A stretch of 64,000 bases of DNA, from NCBI GenBank assembly GCA_036898135.1, contig CM072515.1, forward strand, positions 47,397,645 to 47,461,644, in the 5' to 3' direction. Of the stretch, positions 58,912-64,000 are shown in pieces; within the stretch, counting starts at the first letter, position 1, and each line of letters begins with the position of its first letter. The notes beneath the pieces are model-generated. The model made no database searches, was not told the origin of the DNA, and saw only the letters and a list, made by a program, of their open reading frames with translations. The translations under genes were made by a program, and so were the position numbers. The DNA comes from Oncomelania hupensis (lineage: Eukaryota; Mollusca; Gastropoda; Littorinimorpha; Pomatiopsidae).

Positions 58912-61900
58912 TTACTGGACGGGGACGAATTCTGGTGCTGTGGCCCTTAGTTGTGATGGGTGGGCGACAGCTGCTGTGTCCTCCACGAGATGGCGACTGA
59001 GGTAGTCGGCTCCGTGGTTCTCTTTGCCGGGGATGTACTCGATTTGGAATGAGTATGCCTGAAGGGTGAGTGCCCATCTCATCAGGCGAGAGTTCAAAGA
59101 CTTGGAGGCTGCCAGGAATGATAGTGGTTGGTGGTCCACCTGAACTGTGAAGTGGGTCCCATACAGGTAGAGTTGGAATTTCTGTATGGCCCAGACTAGT
59201 CCAAGACATTCTTTCTCCGACGTGGCGTAGTGGGTCTCGGCGGGTCTCAATTTTCTGCTGGCGTAGGCGACAGGGAATAGCGTCTCTGCATTCTTGGGGT
59301 CGCGCTGTAGCAGTACTGCTCCGAGGCCTAAGTCGCTTGCGTCGGTGCGAAGAACGAATGGCTGAGTCAAATCGGGTAGGTGGAGTACTGGCGCCGATGT
59401 CATTCTGTCCTTGAGTGTTTGGAATGCTGTCTCGCATTCGGCTGTCCAAACTACTTTGTCCGGGGCGATTTTCCGGGTTCCATTTGTCAGTGGCACGGCG
59501 ATGCTGTTGAAGTTGGGGATGAACTTCTTCCGCGATGGCGATGGCCATCCATGTGTGTGTGCCGGGGGTCGCTGGTCGGTCCGTGTATTTCTTGAGGAGA
59601 TTGATGTGGTGGTATCGGGCTCTCCCGTTCACCTCTACTTGGTAGACTGTCTTGGATTTCTTGGCAGTCACCCGGTACGGTCCTCTCCAAGCGATGTCCA
59701 GCTTGTTGGTTCCACTTGGAAGTAAGAGTAGCACTTGATCGCCGACTTGCAGTTCTCTGTCCTTCGCGTGGCGGTTGTAGTACTTCGCCTGACGGGCTCT
59801 TGCCTTCTTCAGTGCTTCACCAGCTTTCTTCCACGTTGCTTTGAGGGTTTCCTGCAGGTCTGCGACGTACTTGGTGGCACCTCGTGGTGTGTCGTCTATC
59901 TTGGCTTCCGTCCAACTTCTGCGTAGGGCTTCTAGCGGTCCTGCTAGAGGTCTGCCGAATAGCAAGGTTGACGGGGTGTAGCCTGTGGCTGCATGGGGCG
60001 TTTCTCGGTATGCGAACAGTGCCGCATTCACGTAGGTGTCCCACGCTTCTGGATTGTCGTCGGCGACTTTCCTGAGGATGGTGAGAAGGGTTCCATTCCG
60101 TCTTTCTACTTGTCCGTTGCTGGCTGGGTGGTATGGTGGTGTGCGAATGTGATGAACTTGTATCAACTCGAACACGTCTTGCATCAGGCGGCCGGTGAAC
60201 TGAGATCCGTTGTCCGTTCTAATGCTGTCCGGGAATCCGACTCTGGTAAAGATGGCGATGAGTGCATCTGCAATCTTCTTGGTGTCGATCGCTGGCAACG
60301 GGACTGCTTCGCACCACATCGTACATGCGTCGCCGAGTGTGAGTAGAAATCTGTTCCTCTTCTTGGTCATGGGCAGTGGTCCTACTATGTCTACTGAGAC
60401 TTGCTGGAATGGTACGCCGACTACTACCGATGGTCCTAAGGTAACTGGTACGGTATGATGTCGCGGGGAATATCGTTGACATTGGTGGCAAGATTTCACG
60501 TAGCGCTTAACATCCTCCGTGATTCCTGGCCAATAGTAGTGTGCGCTGATCCTCTGCACTGTGGCTCTAATTCCCATGTGTCCGCTGAGTGGCATGCTGT
60601 GGCCTAATTCTAGTACTTGGGCTCGAAGGGTGGCTGGTAGTACTAGTTGGGTGTGATCTCCATCTCCTTGTCGATGTAGAACTCCCTCTTCCATGTAGAA
60701 GTCTCCCTTGTGCGGGGGTGTGTGCGCCTTGGGTAGCTTCTGGAAGCACTTCGCTATCGAGGTGTCTTCTTTCTGTGCTGTTTTGATCTCTTCGAGTCCT
60801 GGGTTCGGAGCGAACTCGGGCTGGGGTGGTTGGGTTTTAGCTTGGGCCCTGGTTTGCACTGCAGCTATCTCTACAGTTTTGGGGGGCGTGCCTAAGAACA
60901 CATACCTACAACCTAGCACTAGATCATACAGGGGTTTCTGTAAAACAGCTGCTTGGATTCGTCCTGTGACGTACCTACTCTCTACTTCTATCCAAGCTAT
61001 TGGGCAAGTAGTCGTCGGTTTCGTCAAGTCTGCTCCTTGTAAGTCGACTGTCTTGTCTGTCAAGTCCGCGCGCGATACAAGAGATTCGCTAACTATCGCG
61101 TCGTATGATAGACCTGTGTCATACAGACAGTTCGCTTCTTTTCCGTTGACCTTGACCGTGTCTGTCACCGATGGGTGATCTCCGATTGTGTGTGGCTTGT
61201 TACCGCTGCTTTGAGTTAGAACTCTGTGCGCTGGCCGGCTTCCGCGCTCTTCCCTACGTTGTGCGGCCAACTTGAAACATTCTGCGGTGGAGTGATTGTT
61301 TCTGTTGCAGAACGAACAATACCGTCTCTGTTCTGCGGGACCTCTTTTCCCGAATTCCGTGTTGGGTCCTTTATTTTGCCCAGGTCTGGGGTTATTCGGC
61401 TTATTCGCGGTGCGCTCTTCCCGGTTAGGGCTTCGTTTCTGTGCCTCTTTCCCGTTAGGCTTTAGGTCTCGCCTGAAGCTCTTGGCTTCTCCGTGTGCGG
61501 CCACGTACCTATCTGCGACCTTGACCAGATCTTCTAGTCTTTCCGCGCCCTGCTCTACTGAGAATGTCCTCAGCTCGGGGGTCATGGTTTCCCGTAGCTG
61601 TTCCCATACTAACAGTTCTGTCAGTCCATCATACGTCTTAGCCGTGGCTGACTGGCTAATCCACTTATCCAGCATTGTGGACAACCGATCCGCGAACTGC
61701 GCATAGCTCTCTCCTTTCACTCTCCGATTGGTGCGGAACTTTTGCCGGTAGCATTCTCCTGTTAGTTCGAATCCCGTTAGGAGTGCCTCTTTTACTTTGT
61801 GATAGTCAGTCACTCTGTCAGTCGGTAGCTTACTGTAGATGTCATAAGCCTTTCCTCTAAGCCCTTGACTAAGCTTAAAAGACCAATGAGTGGGATCTAG

Positions 61901-62497
61901 TTTGTACTCTGTTGCTAGACGCTCAAACCTAGTCAGATAGAGATCTAGACCTTCTTCTCTCTCATTGAATGTTCCCAGTGGAAATGACATTCCTTGTACA
62001 GGGTTGGATGCTACCTCTAGCTGATCTGAGTGGGAAGGGGTTGAGGAAGAACTTGAAGCTCCTGATCCCAATCTCCTTAGCTCTAACTCATGCTGTCTTT
62101 CTTTTTCCTTTTCTTCCCTCTCTTTTTCTTTTTCTGCCCGCTCATACTCCCATCTCCTAACTTCTGCATCTCTCTCTGCTGCTACCTTCTTCTGTTCTGC
62201 TTCTAGCTCTAATTTCCTCGTTTCTCTCTCTGCCTCTAATTTCTTCTGCTCTGCTTCTAATGCTAGCTTCTTCTGCTCTGCTTCTAATGCTAGCTTCTTC
62301 TGCTCTGCTTCTAGTTCTGCTTTTCTCTGTTCTGCTTCGAGTTTCTTCTGTTCTCTCTCGGCTGCTCTCTCTGCCTTAGCTTCCTGTTTCTCTACCTCTG
62401 CATTGATATACGCAATTAGGTCTGCCCCTGCTAAGTGTAAAGCTTCCCCTAATTCCTTGAAACGCAATCTCAAGGCCACTGGGTCCGACATTGCCAA
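58898..62497 (-). CDS. gypsy Gag-protease-integrase polyprotein (RT lost)
   Basis: ATG at 62497 follows a 359-bp leader. Residues 35-142 are a Glu/Lys-rich coiled coil with a perfectly repeated 9-residue unit (EAEQKKLAL). The capsid-like gag region is ~165-335. A CCHC zinc knuckle sits at 394-407 (C-x2-C-x4-H-x4-C). The protease has active site D460-T-G-L and a LVLG end (~526-529). The integrase zinc module has H633, H640, C670, C673. The catalytic core has D703, D762 and E798, with 35 residues between the last two. A GPY module (G939-P-Y) and HINLLKKY follow. After ~residue 990 the ORF reads RNase H DNA in the wrong frame, so its last ~210 residues are not a real domain. Integrase and Gag look intact. 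No envelope gene. Confidence 0.93.
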   Translation of the reverse strand: MAMSDPVALRLRFKELGEALHLAGADLIAYINAEVEKQEAKAERAAEREQKKLEAEQRKAELEAEQKKLALEAEQKKLALEAEQKKLEAERETRKLELEAEQKKVAAERDAEVRRWEYERAEKEKEREEKEKERQHELELRRLGSGASSSSSTPSHSDQLEVASNPVQGMSFPLGTFNEREEGLDLYLTRFERLATEYKLDPTHWSFKLSQGLRGKAYDIYSKLPTDRVTDYHKVKEALLTGFELTGECYRQKFRTNRRVKGESYAQFADRLSTMLDKWISQSATAKTYDGLTELLVWEQLRETMTPELRTFSVEQGAERLEDLVKVADRYVAAHGEAKSFRRDLKPNGKEAQKRSPNREERTANKPNNPRPGQNKGPNTEFGKRGPAEQRRYCSFCNRNNHSTAECFKLAAQRREERGSRPAHRVLTQSSGNKPHTIGDHPSVTDTVKVNGKEANCLYDTGLSYDAIVSESLVSRADLTDKTVDLQGADLTKPTTTCPIAWIEVESRYVTGRIQAAVLQKPLYDLVLGCRYVFLGTPPKTVEIAAVQTRAQAKTQPPQPEFAPNPGLEEIKTAQKEDTSIAKCFQKLPKAHTPPHKGDFYMEEGVLHRQGDGDHTQLVLPATLRAQVLELGHSMPLSGHMGIRATVQRISAHYYWPGITEDVKRYVKSCHQCQRYSPRHHTVPVTLGPSVVVGVPFQQVSVDIVGPLPMTKKRNRFLLTLGDACTMWCEAVPLPAIDTKKIADALIAIFTRVGFPDSIRTDNGSQFTGRLMQDVFELIQVHHIRTPPYHPASNGQVERRNGTLLTILRKVADDNPEAWDTYVNAALFAYRETPHAATGYTPSTLLFGRPLAGPLEALRRSWTEAKIDDTPRGATKYVADLQETLKATWKKAGEALKKARARQAKYYNRHAKDRELQVGDQVLLLLPSGTNKLDIAWRGPYRVTAKKSKTVYQVEVNGRARYHHINLLKKYTDRPATPGTHTWMAIAIAEEVHPQLQQHRRATDKWNPENRPGQSSLDSRMRDSIPNTQGQNDIGASTPPTRFDSAIRSSHRRKRLRPRSSTATARPQECRDAIPCRLRQQKIETRRDPLRHVGERMSWTSLGHTEIPTLPVWDPLHSSGGPPTTIIPGSLQVFELSPDEMGTHPSGILIPNRVHPRQREPRSRLPQSPSRGGHSSCRPPITTKGHSTRIRPRPVKPCH
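58912..59530 (-). pseudogene. gypsy RT thumb remnant plus RNase H
   Basis: Starts with KKFIPNFNSIAVPLT, the conserved RT C-terminal block, then the connection WTAECETAFQTLKDRMTSAP. A complete RNase H follows. With position 1 at 59496, its motifs are TDASDLGLGAVL (Asp52), SEKECLGLVWAI (Glu94/96), VQVDHQPLSF (Asp121) and NHGADYLSRH (Asp164), so all four metal-binding acidic positions appear present. It ends FVPVQ-stop. The frame differs from gag-integrase. The RT fingers, palm and catalytic YxDD are absent, replaced by a junction at 59530-59548. Could be expressed only by frameshifting and would lack polymerase activity. Confidence 0.92.
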
Positions 62498-62856
62498 ACG
62501 TGTCTATGAACACCCTCTGAATCAAGTGGAATACCAAAACACTAGCAATATTGCAAGTCAATAAAAACAATGCAAAGACAATCAAATTCGTAATCAATAA
62601 TAGAATAAAACAAAAGTCAAATGGCATACAACAGTTATTTAAGCAAAACCTGCAAAAGAACAATGCAACATACAGGCACAAAAATATTTGAAGCAAAAAA
62701 GTTTTTAACTAAAGAATAGTGCACCCAACTGATCAGTCCTTGTTACCACTATTCTAAGTTATTCTACTACTACTGTTATCTAATTTTATTGTACTTAGGT
62801 CCGGTTATACCCAATTCCTATTATACACAGATCCTAGCTAGGCTCGCCAATTAAAG
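62498..62856 (-). promoter_or_regulatory. gypsy leader with candidate primer-binding site
   Basis: The minus strand after the 5' LTR reads CTTTAATTGGCGAGCC. A TGGCGAGCCTAGCTAGGA stretch begins with the TGG expected opposite a tRNA CCA end, but a few bases downstream of the LTR. The primer tRNA is not identified. Confidence 0.5.
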
Positions 62857-64000
62857 TGTCACGTGGGGTTTATGGGCTCTGCACAATGGAATTATGGACC
62901 CTCACGTTTATTCGGTGGGAACTGCTAGTAAGTCACCCTATGAATTACTTTAATAAATGTATTTGTTTAGCTCGTTCTGTGTTAAGGTTGGGGTACAGAG
63001 ATAGATAGAAAAATGGTAAAAGATTACTGTCACACTAGCTTTCACACGGCTATGAATCATATGTAGTCCAGCCACTTGATAACAGTTAAAATCACACATT
63101 TATTTCTTCTACTCTATACAAGATTCTCTAAGGACTAATCTAACTTAAAAAGTCTCTTTCAATGCTAAGAGTTCGATCGCTGATAGTCTAGGCAGCTGTT
63201 ATATCTTCCTCGGGCACTTGCTATAATATTTCATGTAGATTTGGACTACTGTGGTCCGTTTTACAGTTTCTGAAGAGTTGGACTACTGTGGTCCTGTTAT
63301 GATCAGTTTAAGTGCACTTCTGGGTGTACACTTAACTTTCTTATGGTGCGGTCGAAGTCCTTCTGTGAGGTAGCTTCTGGTACACCTTTGTAGTTGTGTA
63401 GTTGGGTTCCCTTGCCACGCTGTGGGGTCTGACAGGGTATTTTTCAAGGTAGCTCTTTCCGGCTTGTGCGGCAGAGTCTCCTCAACCAACTAGTCGTTTC
63501 TGTGGAGTGGGGGTGCACAGGATAGCTCGGGATAGCTCGCCTGCTCGTCTGTAATATAAGAGACGAAATTCTGCACAACCCTGAATAATCGGTTTGTGCA
63601 GAGCGTCTCACTGAAAGCCAAAGTAGCCCTCAGTGATAGCTCCACATCTCTATACATAAGCGACGAACATTCTGCTACTTCCGGGTTCCACTGGAATCTC
63701 ACTCTAAATTCCTATACATACATAAATATCAATCGTGTCTAACTATACACATACCGAATTAATAATAATATAAACATTCAGTGGTACAGCCACTGGTCTG
63801 CAAACATACATATAAGTTAAACAACAGTGGTTCCGTACGGGATACAACATGGCGGCGCAACCGGTCGTGTTTCGCCACATGTTCGGCTGTTCCACGTGTT
63901 ACGGCAAATTCGGATTAATAATTCACATTTATGCATAGCAAATTCCACAAACATAATTTCAACAATAATATAAATATATCACGATGAAACAGAAGGGTGT
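62857..64000 (-). mobile_element. gypsy 5' LTR, cut by the window edge
   Basis: 1,144 bp visible of an expected ~1,531. Matches 57214 onward except GGACCCTCACG for GGACCTATCACG and one extra G at about 63511. The rest of the visible sequence agrees. Confidence 0.96.

Larger units (their letters stand above)
57214..64000 (-). mobile_element. young Ty3/gypsy-type element, RT-deleted
   Basis: From right to left: 5' LTR (partial), leader, gag-protease-integrase ORF, RT thumb plus RNase H in a second frame, polypurine tract, 3' LTR. Domain order is integrase before RT/RNase H. For a gypsy-class integrase and RNase H this recalls the Gmr1-like group, which has a Copia-like order. The RT fingers and palm are missing. 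The expected right TSD (GAGAG, from 57209-57213) lies outside the window at about 64388. Confidence 0.93.

Noticed and set aside
58898..59540. C-terminal ~210 residues of the gag-pol ORF as a novel Arg/Pro-rich domain
   Set aside because: The same DNA in another frame encodes a clear RT thumb and RNase H, so this reading is out of frame.
59380..61860. Plus-strand ORFs opposite gag-pol (up to 156 codons)
   Set aside because: Antisense shadows of a highly conserved coding region.

Overview
This is eukaryotic, intron-era genomic DNA with no operons, rRNA or phage features. Its content fits an invertebrate, most likely a mollusc or another lophotrochozoan. The reasons are a very high load of long microsatellites (GA/CT, CA/GT, AAT, ATG/ATC, CTAT, TTATC), several tRNA-headed SINE families, a 5S-rRNA-headed SINE, an RTE-like LINE, a CR1/L2-like LINE and a Ty3/gypsy LTR element with integrase placed before RNase H. 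The species assignment is inference. I found no convincing intact multi-exon host gene. The window reads as an intergenic or intronic transposon graveyard with a few young insertions.

Layout. 1-11 kb: microsatellites, one SINE A copy with an (ATT)n tail (3.6-4.1 kb) and a SINE B fragment. 11.2-13.4 kb: a SINE B copy with 11-bp target-site duplications (TSDs) and a solo gypsy LTR with a perfect 5-bp TSD. 13.4-21.2 kb: microsatellites, a MITE with ~115-bp terminal inverted repeats (TIRs) and 7-bp TSD (17.7-18.2 kb), a small foldback element, and the first full-length copy of an unclassified ~0.7-kb retroposon called D here (20.5-21.1 kb). 21.8-27.3 kb: a recent 180-bp tandem duplication (repeat E), two facing SINE C copies, a LINE endonuclease fragment and an RTE-like LINE end. 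28.2-29.5 kb: an old degenerate ~90-bp tandem array. 31.4-35.1 kb: a frameshifted CR1/L2-like LINE end and a second LINE 3' end in tandem. 38.2-38.9 kb: a probable processed mRNA retrocopy with a short intact ORF and a 29-nt poly(A). 42-47 kb: more SINEs, duplicated CTAT arrays, two strong hairpins and a G-quadruplex tract. 45.5-51.1 kb: a cluster of four RTE-like LINE copies, one with an uninterrupted RT ORF and 11-bp TSDs. 51.2-52.5 kb: full-length D3 and a 5S-derived SINE, each with a perfect TSD. 57.2-64 kb: a young gypsy element on the minus strand (gag, protease, integrase, RNase H) that lacks most of its reverse transcriptase. Its 5' LTR runs off the right edge.

How the parts work together. 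The RTE-like LINE is a plausible source of machinery for the TSD-flanked retroposons, but only shared tail sequences could show that and I do not see them. The gypsy copy has almost identical LTRs but cannot make its own RT, so it was probably copied in trans by an intact relative elsewhere.
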